Source of the DNA: Closterium sp. Naga37s-1
Taxonomy: Eukaryota > Streptophyta > Zygnematophyceae > Desmidiales > Closteriaceae
DNA: 64,000 bases
Reading direction: 5' to 3'
Assembly (NCBI GenBank): GCA_947471745.1
Contig: CANJKZ010000536.1
Coordinates: 310,001 to 374,000, forward strand
Below are positions 42,401 to 53,400 of the stretch, in pieces; the first letter of the stretch is position 1; each line of letters begins with the position of its first letter. Position numbers and translations under genes: made by a program. Under the pieces are notes generated by a model. The model searched no databases and was not told the origin of the DNA. It was given only the letters and a program-made list of their open reading frames with translations.

Positions 42401-43468
42401 TCAGGAGACGACACCGGCCATTGAGAAGCCTCAGAACCTTTGAATGTGACACGTCACCTCAAGACTCGCAGGAAGAATAAGGGCACGTGTGGTTCACCTG
42501 GATCTGGAGCGGCTCTTGGACGTCGGCGGGGTCAAGGCGAAGCACAGACGCTCGCACGGCCTGTGAGGGGAGTAAGCCGAGTTGATGCGGAAAAAAAAAG
42601 GAAAGATATGGTGTTTCACACGTCCCGCATCGCAATTTAAACGGACACGGACCGTGCTGAAGGGAACACGGTTAAAATATGACGTTAACCCACCCGTAGG
42701 AGCTGGCAGAAATCGTGATATTCCCTGGCGTTCATCGCCAGACTCCATCCCTCTCCACCGACCTGGAATATGGCCAGTCGGAGAAAGAAGAAAGGGACCA
42801 AATAGGATGCGGTGGGTAACAACTCGCACGGTTAACGACGACTAAGTTTCTTAAGGTTCTAGAGTAACGAATGCGAGCAGCAATGCTTGAATACTACACT
42901 GAGGATTCCTATTTGAGTCCGCACCGAAGCAGCAAAACTGTCGGTTGAGTTGGGTGATGCCTCATAAGCCACACGCCACCCCTCCCCTTGAACCAACCGG
43001 AACTCTGCCTCCGGAGCAACCTCTTGCGTCGAGCAGCCTGAAAGGAGGATGCAACGAAAAGCGATTTAGCCAGTGATGCCGGATTGAGACGACGGCGAGA
43101 TCGAGAAGGGACACAAAGTCCAAGGCTTCACCTGTCAAATCGCACGTAAGCCATGCACCGTCTGCGTGGGTAAGTTTGGACCCGCTGTCGAGTGATAGGA
43201 CGAGCTTATTTGCTTGGCGAATGGAAGCCATGTCTCCCGCATTTTGACTGCTGAGGCTCATCCGAACTACTCTAGATGAAGAAACATCCTGTTCTTTGGC
43301 AAATCTTCTGTCACTACGCAAGGTGCGACCTCCTAGACCAGAATGGCTTGACGACAGACATGCCGTTCGGGACGCGGTGGTACGCTTCGAGGGACGGCTG
43401 ACACCGCCATGGACAGGCTGCTTCGTGAAGCCTACTCGCTGAACCGTGGAAGCCGCTAGAGAGTTCAT
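39474..43468 (-). CDS. CAO: DUF1818-like domain fused to chlorophyllide a oxygenase
   Basis: CAO is the plastid Rieske monooxygenase that makes chlorophyllide b. Thirteen phase-consistent exons give 761 residues: 43132-43468, 42925-43037, 42694-42762, 42498-42560, 42270-42347, 42055-42153, 41776-41874, 41127-41657, 40767-40914, 40456-40640, 40168-40280, 39760-40060, 39474-39623. Exon 1 encodes a Ser/Arg-rich plastid transit peptide ([18 protein letters not shown] to about VVRM). Exons 2-7 resemble DUF1818. Exon 8 has a coiled coil ([19 protein letters not shown]) like the end of the CAO A domain, then [13 protein letters not shown]. The Rieske cluster is CAHRACPL plus CPYHGW, the mononuclear iron motif [16 protein letters not shown], and the C-terminus LVVGQQDRM to [11 protein letters not shown]. 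The CAO part has no ATG of its own upstream of the Rieske domain except one inside the coiled coil. The CAO identity is certain; the fusion is inferred. Confidence 0.88.
41776..43468 (-). other. DUF1818-like N-terminal module of the CAO gene
   Basis: Exons 1-7 of the gene above. After the transit peptide the sequence shows [47 protein letters not shown] and [11 protein letters not shown]. From memory these align in order with the small cyanobacterial/plastid DUF1818 family (GWR.., VGG.DWA.ELT..E..DFC.LL, LWLE.EG, YSLR, AVP). Its function is unknown. If it were a separate gene, reading through the exon 7 donor would give a short tail and stop ([20 protein letters not shown] then ten more residues). 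Confidence 0.7.
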
Positions 43469-44486
43469 GGCTACACGCGAGTATGGCCTCCTCTACGCAC
43501 AGGAGCAGTTGCCCTTCCTGAATGACATCAACCAGGAAAGGGATCCGAGTTTAGGATAATTCGTTGAAGAAATAGGTCTCCGAATGCGACCAGGGTCACT
43601 GAATGATGAGGGATAGATTAGGATGGTCCCGTCAAGGTGTGTGGTGTGGAGTGGAACGGTCGGCTTGCAGGAGGTGAGCACACACGGGGGAGGGGGAATG
43701 TTGATGGTGGTGGTGGCGCTGTTTAGGGTACTTTGTCGCAGAGGGAGAAGATAACCAATCAGAGGCCTGCTGCGAGGGGAACCATGCGAAAGTTGTTGGA
43801 GAAGTTACGACTTTCTCGTGGACAGCAACGGATTCGTTGCTGGGATCCTTCGCCATCCTTGGGTGCGTGAATTCATCGGGGCGCCCAAGAACGTACAGTC
43901 GTTGACACGCGATCCCTTTCTCGGAACATGATTGGATAGATGATTCTATCAGGATCCCGATATGACCTCTCAACGGAGTGAGCTCAGCACCGCGGATTGC
44001 TGGCTTCATTGCAACATGGATGGGGCGAAGGGAATGCGTTGACGACACATGCCTGCATACAAGCTGAGGAAGCCCTGCATCCCAAAGCAGTTGCTACACA
44101 TCAGTATAAAATGTATAACCTGGAATTAGTGTAAAACTCTTTTATGTACAATCAGGCCCCTAGATTGGTTCTGGGAGTGTATGAAGGAACATCAAACGAC
44201 GCAAATGAGCATGCCAATAATTTGTGTGTGAGATTTTCTTCGAAACGTCCTTGGCCACCTGGAACATTCAATACACTGGTTAGTCATATGGTCGTTTACA
44301 ACACGATTAAAAGTGCAGTTACCTATGAGAGTGGCATGTGGCCGACTGTGAAGCTGGGTTTTACTTCAGGTACATTACATTGGCCATTGCAAAACATTGA
44401 TACTAAACCGCATCACCTTCTAGCAAGACAATGTCCCCAACAAAACTCGTTCCAACCCAAAGCCCTGCTGATCTAGGACCACCACA
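43469..44486. other. Divergent intergenic region CAO/WDR6
   Basis: About 1 kb between the start codon of the DUF1818-CAO gene (minus) and that of the WDR6-like gene (plus). It must carry both promoters. No domain-bearing frame is visible. Confidence 0.5.
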
Positions 44487-47400
44487 ATGGCTCCGTCTGC
44501 CTCTGTCAAAACAACTTTTGCCAAGGCAGCTTATGTCGGGGATGTCTCCGCACTCGCCCTTCTGCCTTGGCCCTCCCTTACCTCCCTCCACTATAAATCG
44601 CGCCGCACACAGACTGGCGCCGCTGCCTCTCACGAAGAGTCGTGTGCACAGCGCGGGGGAGAGGAGAAGGAGGAGGCGGGCCAAGCAGCGGCGCGCGAGG
44701 AGCGGGCTGACCGGCACAGCGAGCAATGCGCGGGCGCCGATAAATGCGCGGGCGCCGATAAGTTCGCGGGCGCCGATAAATGCGCGGGCGTCCATGCGTT
44801 CGACCACCATGCGTCAGCTCTTGTGCTCGCAGGTGCGCCTAGCTGCACGCGCACACAAGCCTCTTTCCCTCAAACACGCGCAAACGCTCGTCTCCGCGCA
44901 CCCGCCAACCGCTTCCCCCTGTTCGCCACTGCGCCCGCCGCTTGCCCATTCCCGCCTCCCCTTCCGCCCTGCCTCGCCCGCGCGCCCCCCGCCTCCGCCT
45001 CCCCCGCGCCCCCTCTGCTCGTCTACCCCGCATGCCCTCCCCTCCCCCGCCACGCCTCTCATCCCTCCGCCCCCCCTCATCCCACCCTCCTCCCTCTCCT
45101 CGCTCCAGTCCACACTCACTTCCCCCCCCCTGCATTCTCTCCTTCAGTCCCTCCCCGCTCCCCCTCTGCCTCCTCTTCCTCCTTTCCCCTTCTCCTTCCC
45201 CCTTCCCCCCCCTGCCCGCCCCCGCCAGCCATGGGGCCCACGCTGCGCTGCTACCACCTGCCGTCGGGGCGGCTGCTGGCAGCCGTTGATGTGTTCGACG
45301 GCGTGCGGATCCACGGGATCGTGCCACGTGGCAGCCGAGGAGTGGGCGGCGCTGTGTGGACCCGCGAGGGCGAGGGCGAGGGGAGGGGGGAAGTGGCAGC
45401 AGCGGTGGTGGTAGTGCATGGGGAGAGGCGGGTGAAGCTGGTGGTGCTGACGGTGCAGGAAGCAGCACAGGGGGCGGTGACAGTGACAGCGCAGCAGCAG
45501 GGCGTGGGGGAGCGGAGAGTGACAGCGGAGCAGGGGGATGTGGGGCAGGGGGTGGGTGGGAGTGCGGGAGTGCGGATGGCGGTGGGTGCAAGTGTGCCGT
45601 GCAGGGACCACTGGGTGTGTGACGCCGCCCTGCTGCCCTGCCCTGTGCACGCCCATGCCACGCAGGTGACAGACAGCCCATGCGGACTCGTATGACTCTC
45701 CTGCGATATTGCATGGTATTGCGTGCCCCCTGCTGCCTGCTGCTTGCCTGCTTGCCATCTTTACTCATTCCTCTTCCCGTCCGAACCCAGGGATTTCCCA
45801 TCGTCCTTCCCTTCTCTCTAATCCCCCCCTCTCTCTTCCCCCCCCTCTTGCCCCTCCCACTCCCACCCTCCCTCCCTCTCCCCCTTCGCATCACCAGGCG
45901 GGCGTGCTGGCGGTGGGGCTGAGTGACAACAGCGTGGAGCTGTGGGCCACAGCAGCCACTGGATCGGATGGGACGTGCGGCCAGGATGGCACCGGGGAGT
46001 TTTCTCTGAGGCTGCTGCGCTCTGTGGCTTGCTCAGGCACGCACCTCCCTTCCCCTCCCCTCCCCTCCCCTTGGCACCATGCCATGCCTGCTTGCACCCT
46101 GCTGCCATGCACCACAGCTTGCGAGGGAAGCAGGACTGCACCCTGGAGCCATGTTCTCATCATGCATACACACTGACAGTGCTGTGCTCTCTCTTGCTCT
46201 CTTGCTCTGTCTGTGTCCATATGGTTACATGCCCCTGTGTGTGCCCCACCCCGCCCCCTCCGCTCCGCTAATGCCCATCCTCCGTGTGTGTGTGTGTGCG
46301 TGTGTGTCCCTGCACGTGCGTCAGACCGCAGTCTGCTGTACGCCATGCGCCTGCACTGGCATGCACCCACTTACACCCCACCCCCCACGCCCCACGCCCG
46401 ACCCTCTCTCTTTGCGTGTGTGCTCTCCCCTGCACTGCACGTGCATCAGACCGCAGTCTGCTGTACGCCATGCGCCTGCACTGGCATGCGCCCCTCGCAA
46501 CCCTGCATGTGGCGGCCGGCACCATCTTCAACCAGGTGCTATCACAATTGCACACCTCTGCACCGCACAGCCGCAGTGCCGCACCTCTGCACCGCACAGC
46601 CGCAGTGCCGCACCTCTGCACCGCACAGCCGCAGTGCCGCACCTCTGCACCGCACAGCCGCAGTGCCGCACCTCTGCACCGCACAGCCGCAGTGCCGCAC
46701 CTCTGCACCGCACAGCCGCAGTGCCGCACCTCTGCACCGCACAGCCGCAGTGCCGCACCTCTGCACCGCACAGCCGCAGTGCCGCACCTCTGCACCGCAC
46801 AGCCGCAGTGCCGCACCTCTGCACCGCACAGCCGCAGTGCCGCACCTCTGCACCGCACAGCCGCAGTGCCGCACCTCTGCACCGCACAGCCGCAGTGCCG
46901 CACCTCTGCACCGCACAGCCGCAGTGCCGCACCTCTGCACCGCACAGCCGCAGTGCCGCACCTCTGCACCGCACAGCCGCAGTGCCGCACCTCTGCACCG
47001 CACAGCCGCAGTGCCGCACCTCTGCACCGCACAGCCGCAGTGCCGCACCTCTGCACCGCACAGCCGCAGTGCCGCACCTCTGCACCGCACAGCCGCAGTG
47101 CCGCACCTCTGCACCGCACAGCCGCAGTGCCGCACCTCTGCACCGCACAGCCGCAGTGCCGCACCTCTGCACCGCACAGCCGCAGTGCCGCACCTCTGCA
47201 CCGCACAGCCGCAGTGCCGCACCTCTGCACCGCACAGCCGCAGTGCCGCACCTCTGCACCGCACAGCCGCAGTGCCGCACCTCTGCACCGCACAGCCGCA
47301 GTGCCGCACCTCTGCACCGCACAGCCGCAGTGCCGCACCTCTGCACCGCACAGCCGCAGTGCCGCACCTCTGCACCGCACAGCCGCAGTGCCGCACCTCT

Positions 47401-50400
47401 GCACCGCACAGCCGCAGTGCCGCACCTCTGCACCGCACAGCCGCAGTGCCGCACCTCTGCACCGCACAGCCGCAGTGCCGCACCTCTGCACCGCACAGCC
47501 GCAGTGCCGCACCTCTGCACCGCACAGCCGCAGTGCCGCACCTCTGCACCGCACAGCCGCAGTGCCGCACCTCTGCACCGCACAGCCGCAGTGCCGCACC
47601 TCTGCACCGCACAGCCGCAGTGCCGCACCTCTGCACCGCACAGCCGCAGTGCCGCACCTCTGCACCGCACAGCCGCAGTGCCGCACCTCTGCACCGCACA
47701 GCCGCAGTGCCGCACCTCTGCACCGCACAGCCGCAGTGCCGCACCTCTGCACCGCACAGCCGCAGTGCCGCACCTCTGCACCGCACAGCCGCAGTGCCGC
47801 ACCTCTGCACCGCACAGCCGCAGTGCCGCACCTCTGCACCGCACAGCCGCAGTGCCGCACCTCTGCACCGCACAGCCGCAGTGCCGCACCTCTGCACCGC
47901 ACAGCCGCAGTGCCGCACCTCTGCACCGCACAGCCGCAGTGCCGCACCTCTGCACCGCACAGCCGCAGTGCCGCACCTCTGCACCGCACAGCCGCAGTGC
48001 CGCACCTCTGCACCGCACAGCCGCAGTGCCGCACCTCTGCACCGCACAGCCGCAGTGCCGCACCTCTGCACCGCACAGCCGCAGTGCCGCACCTCTGCAC
48101 CGCACAGCCGCAGTGCCGCACCTCTGCACCGCACAGCCGCAGTGCCGCACCTCTGCACCGCACAGCCGCAGTGCCGCACCTCTGCACCGCACAGCCGCAG
48201 TGCCGCACCTCTGCACCGCACAGCCGCAGTGCCGCACCTCTGCACCGCACAGCCGCAGTGCCGCACCTCTGCACCGCACAGCCGCAGTGCCGCACCTCTG
48301 CACCGCACAGCCGCAGTGCCGCACCTCTGCACCGCACAGCCGCAGTGCCGCACCTCTGCACCGCACAGCCGCAGTGCCGCACCTCTGCACCGCACAGCCG
48401 CAGTGCCGCACCTCTGCACCGCACAGCCGCAGTGCCGCACCTCTGCACCGCACAGCCGCAGTGCCGCACCTCTGCACCGCACAGCCGCAGTGCCGCACCT
48501 CTGCACCGCACAGCCGCAGTGCCGCACCTCTGCACCGCACAGCCGCAGTGCCGCACCTCTGCACCGCACAGCCGCAGTGCCGCACCTCTGCACCGCACAG
48601 CCGCAGTGCCGCACCTCTGCACCGCACAGCCGCAGTGCCGCACCTCTGCACCGCACAGCCGCAGTGCCGCACCTCTGCACCGCACAGCCGCAGTGCCGCA
48701 CCTCTGCACCGCACAGCCGCAGTGCCGCACCTCTGCACCGCACAGCCGCAGTGCCGCACCTCTGCACCGCACAGCCGCAGTGCCGCACCTCTGCACCGCA
48801 CAGCCGCAGTGCCGCACCTCTGCACCGCACAGCCGCAGTGCCGCACCTCTGCACCGCACAGCCGCAGTGCCGCACCTCTGCACCGCACAGCCGCAGTGCC
48901 GCACCTCTGCACCGCACAGCCGCAGTGCCGCACCTCTGCACCGCACAGCCGCAGTGCCGCACCTCTGCACCGCACAGCCGCAGTGCCGCACCTCTGCACC
49001 GCACAGCCGCAGTGCCGCACCTCTGCACCGCACAGCCGCAGTGCCGCACCTCTGCACCGCACAGCCGCAGTGCCGCACCTCTGCACCGCACAGCCGCAGT
49101 GCCGCACCTCTGCACCGCACAGCCGCAGTGCCGCACCTCTGCACCGCACAGCCGCAGTGCCGCACCTCTGCACCGCACAGCCGCAGTGCCGCACCTCTGC
49201 ACCGCACAGCCGCAGTGCCGCACCTCTGCACCGCACAGCCGCAGTGCCGCACCTCTGCACCGCACAGCCGCAGTGCCGCACCTCTGCACCGCACAGCCGC
49301 AGTGCCGCACCTCTGCACCGCACAGCCGCAGTGCCGCACCTCTGCACCGCACAGCCGCAGTGCCGCACCTCTGCACCGCACAGCCGCAGTGCCGCACCTC
49401 TGCACCGCACAGCCGCAGTGCCGCACCTCTGCACCGCACAGCCGCAGTGCCGCACCTCTGCACCGCACAGCCGCAGTGCCGCACCTCTGCACCGCACAGC
49501 CGCAGTGCCGCACCTCTGCACCGCACAGCCGCAGTGCCGCACCTCTGCACCGCACAGCCGCAGTGCCGCACCTCTGCACCGCACAGCCGCAGTGCCGCAC
49601 CTCTGCACCGCACAGCCGCAGTGCCGCACCTCTGCACCGCACAGCCGCAGTGCCGCACCTCTGCACCGCACAGCCGCAGTGCCGCACCTCTGCACCGCAC
49701 AGCCGCAGTGCCGCACCTCTGCACCGCACAGCCGCAGTGCCGCACCTCTGCACCGCACAGCCGCAGTGCCGCACCTCTGCACCGCACAGCCGCAGTGCCG
49801 CACCTCTGCACCGCACAGCCGCAGTGCCGCACCTCTGCACCGCACAGCCGCAGTGCCGCACCTCTGCACCGCACAGCCGCAGTGCCGCACCTCTGCACCG
49901 CACAGCCGCAGTGCCGCACCTCTGCACCGCACAGCCGCAGTGCCGCACCTCTGCACCGCACAGCCGCAGTGCCGCACCTCTGCACCGCACAGCCGCAGTG
50001 CCGCACCTCTGCACCGCACAGCCGCAGTGCCGCACCTCTGCACCGCACAGCCGCAGTGCCGCACCTCTGCACCGCACAGCCGCAGTGCCGCACCTCTGCA
50101 CCGCACAGCCGCAGTGCCGCACCTCTGCACCGCACAGCCGCAGTGCCGCACCTCTGCACCGCACAGCCGCAGTGCCGCACCTCTGCACCGCACAGCCGCA
50201 GTGCCGCACCTCTGCACCGCACAGCCGCAGTGCCGCACCTCTGCACCGCACAGCCGCAGTGCCGCACCTCTGCACCGCACAGCCGCAGTGCCGCACCTCT
50301 GCACCGCACAGCCGCAGTGCCGCACCTCTGCACCGCACAGCCGCAGTGCCGCACCTCTGCACCGCACAGCCGCAGTGCCGCACCTCTGCACCGCACAGCC

Positions 50401-53400
50401 GCAGTGCCGCACCTCTGCACCGCACAGCCGCAGTGCCGCACCTCTGCACCGCACAGCCGCAGTGCCGCACCTCTGCACCGCACAGCCGCAGTGCCGCACC
50501 TCTGCACCGCACAGCCGCAGTGCCGCACCTCTGCACCGCACAGCCGCAGTGCCGCACCTCTGCACCGCACAGCCGCAGTGCCGCACCTCTGCACCGCACA
50601 GCCGCAGTGCCGCACCTCTGCACCGCACAGCCGCAGTGCCGCACCTCTGCACCGCACAGCCGCAGTGCCGCACCTCTGCACCGCACAGCCGCAGTGCCGC
50701 ACCTCTGCACCGCACAGCCGCAGTGCCGCACCTCTGCACCGCACAGCCGCAGTGCCGCACCTCTGCACCGCACAGCCGCAGTGCCGCACCTCTGCACCGC
50801 ACAGCCGCAGTGCCGCACCTCTGCACCGCACAGCCGCAGTGCCGCACCTCTGCACCGCACAGCCGCAGTGCCGCACCTCTGCACCGCACAGCCGCAGTGC
50901 CGCACCTCTGCACCGCACAGCCGCAGTGCCGCACCTCTGCACCGCACAGCCGCAGTGCCGCACCTCTGCACCGCACAGCCGCAGTGCCGCACCTCTGCAC
51001 CGCACAGCCGCAGTGCCGCACCTCTGCACCGCACAGCCGCAGTGCCGCACCTCTGCACCGCACAGCCGCAGTGCCGCACCTCTGCACCGCACAGCCGCAG
51101 TGCCGCACCTCTGCACCGCACAGCCGCAGTGCCGCACCTCTGCACCGCACAGCCGCAGTGCCGCACCTCTGCACCGCACAGCCGCAGTGCCGCACCTCTG
51201 CACCGCACAGCCGCAGTGCCGCACCTCTGCACCGCACAGCCGCAGTGCCGCACCTCTGCACCGCACAGCCGCAGTGCCGCACCTCTGCACCGCACAGCCG
51301 CAGTGCCGCACCTCTGCACCGCACAGCCGCAGTGCCGCACCTCTGCACCGCACAGCCGCAGTGCCGCACCTCTGCACCGCACAGCCGCAGTGCCGCACCT
51401 CTGCACCGCACAGCCGCAGTGCCGCACCTCTGCACCGCACAGCCGCAGTGCCGCACCTCTGCACCGCACAGCCGCAGTGCCGCACCTCTGCACCGCACAG
51501 CCGCAGTGCCGCACCTCTGCACCGCACAGCCGCAGTGCCGCACCTCTGCACCGCACAGCCGCAGTGCCGCACCTCTGCACCGCACAGCCGCAGTGCCGCA
51601 CCTCTGCACCGCACAGCCGCAGTGCCGCACCTCTGCACCGCACAGCCGCAGTGCCGCACCTCTGCACCGCACAGCCGCAGTGCCGCACCTCTGCACCGCA
51701 CAGCCGCAGTGCCGCACCTCTGCACCGCACAGCCGCAGTGCCGCACCTCTGCACCGCACAGCCGCAGTGCCGCACCTCTGCACCGCACAGCCGCAGTGCC
51801 GCACCTCTGCACCGCACAGCCGCAGTGCCGCACCTCTGCACCGCACAGCCGCAGTGCCGCACCTCTGCACCGCACAGCCGCAGTGCCGCACCTCTGCACC
51901 GCACAGCCGCAGTGCCGCACCTCTGCACCGCACAGCCGCAGTGCCGCACCTCTGCACCGCACAGCCGCAGTGCCGCACCTCTGCACCGCACAGCCGCAGT
52001 GCCGCACCTCTGCACCGCACAGCCGCAGTGCCGCACCTCTGCACCGCACAGCCGCAGTGCCGCACCTCTGCACCGCACAGCCGCAGTGCCGCACCTCTGC
52101 ACCGCACAGCCGCAGTGCCGCACCTCTGCACCGCACAGCCGCAGTGCCGCACCTCTGCACCGCACAGCCGCAGTGCCGCACCTCTGCACCGCACAGCCGC
52201 AGTGCCGCACCTCTGCACCGCACAGCCGCAGTGCCGCACCTCTGCACCGCACAGCCGCAGTGCCGCACCTCTGCACCGCACAGCCGCAGTGCCGCACCTC
52301 TGCACCGCACAGCCGCAGTGCCGCACCTCTGCACCGCACAGCCGCAGTGCCGCACCTCTGCACCGCACAGCCGCAGTGCCGCACCTCTGCACCGCACAGC
52401 CGCAGTGCCGCACCTCTGCACCGCACAGCCGCAGTGCCGCACCTCTGCACCGCACAGCCGCAGTGCCGCACCTCTGCACCGCACAGCCGCAGTGCCGCAC
52501 CTCTGCACCGCACAGCCGCAGTGCCGCACCTCTGCACCGCACAGCCGCAGTGCCGCACCTCTGCACCGCACAGCCGCAGTGCCGCACCTCTGCACCGCAC
52601 AGCCGCAGTGCCGCACCTCTGCACCGCACAGCCGCAGTGCCGCACCTCTGCACCGCACAGCCGCAGTGCCGCACCTCTGCACCGCACAGCCGCAGTGCCG
52701 CACCTCTGCACCGCACAGCCGCAGTGCCGCACCTCTGCACCGCACAGCCGCAGTGCCGCACCTCTGCACCGCACAGCCGCAGTGCCGCACCTCTGCACCG
52801 CACAGCCGCAGTGCCGCACCTCTGCACCGCACAGCCGCAGTGCCGCACCTCTGCACCGCACAGCCGCAGTGCCGCACCTCTGCACCGCACAGCCGCAGTG
52901 CCGCACCTCTGCACCGCACAGCCGCAGTGCCGCACCTCTGCACCGCACAGCCGCAGTGCCGCACCTCTGCACCGCACAGCCGCAGTGCCGCACCTCTGCA
53001 CCGCACAGCCGCAGTGCCGCACCTCTGCACCGCACAGCCGCAGTGCCGCACCTCTGCACCGCACAGCCGCAGTGCCGCACCTCTGCACCGCACAGCCGCA
53101 GTGCCGCACCTCTGCACCGCACAGCCGCAGTGCCGCACCTCTGCACCGCACAGCCGCAGTGCCGCACCTCTGCACCGCACAGCCGCAGTGCCGCACCTCT
53201 GCACCGCACAGCCGCAGTGCCGCACCTCTGCACCGCACAGCCGCAGTGCCGCACCTCTGCACCGCACAGCCGCAGTGCCGCACCTCTGCACCGCACAGCC
53301 GCAGTGCCGCACCTCTGCACCGCACAGCCGCAGTGCCGCACCTCTGCACCGCACAGCCGCAGTGCCGCACCTCTGCACCGCACAGCCGCAGTGCCGCACC

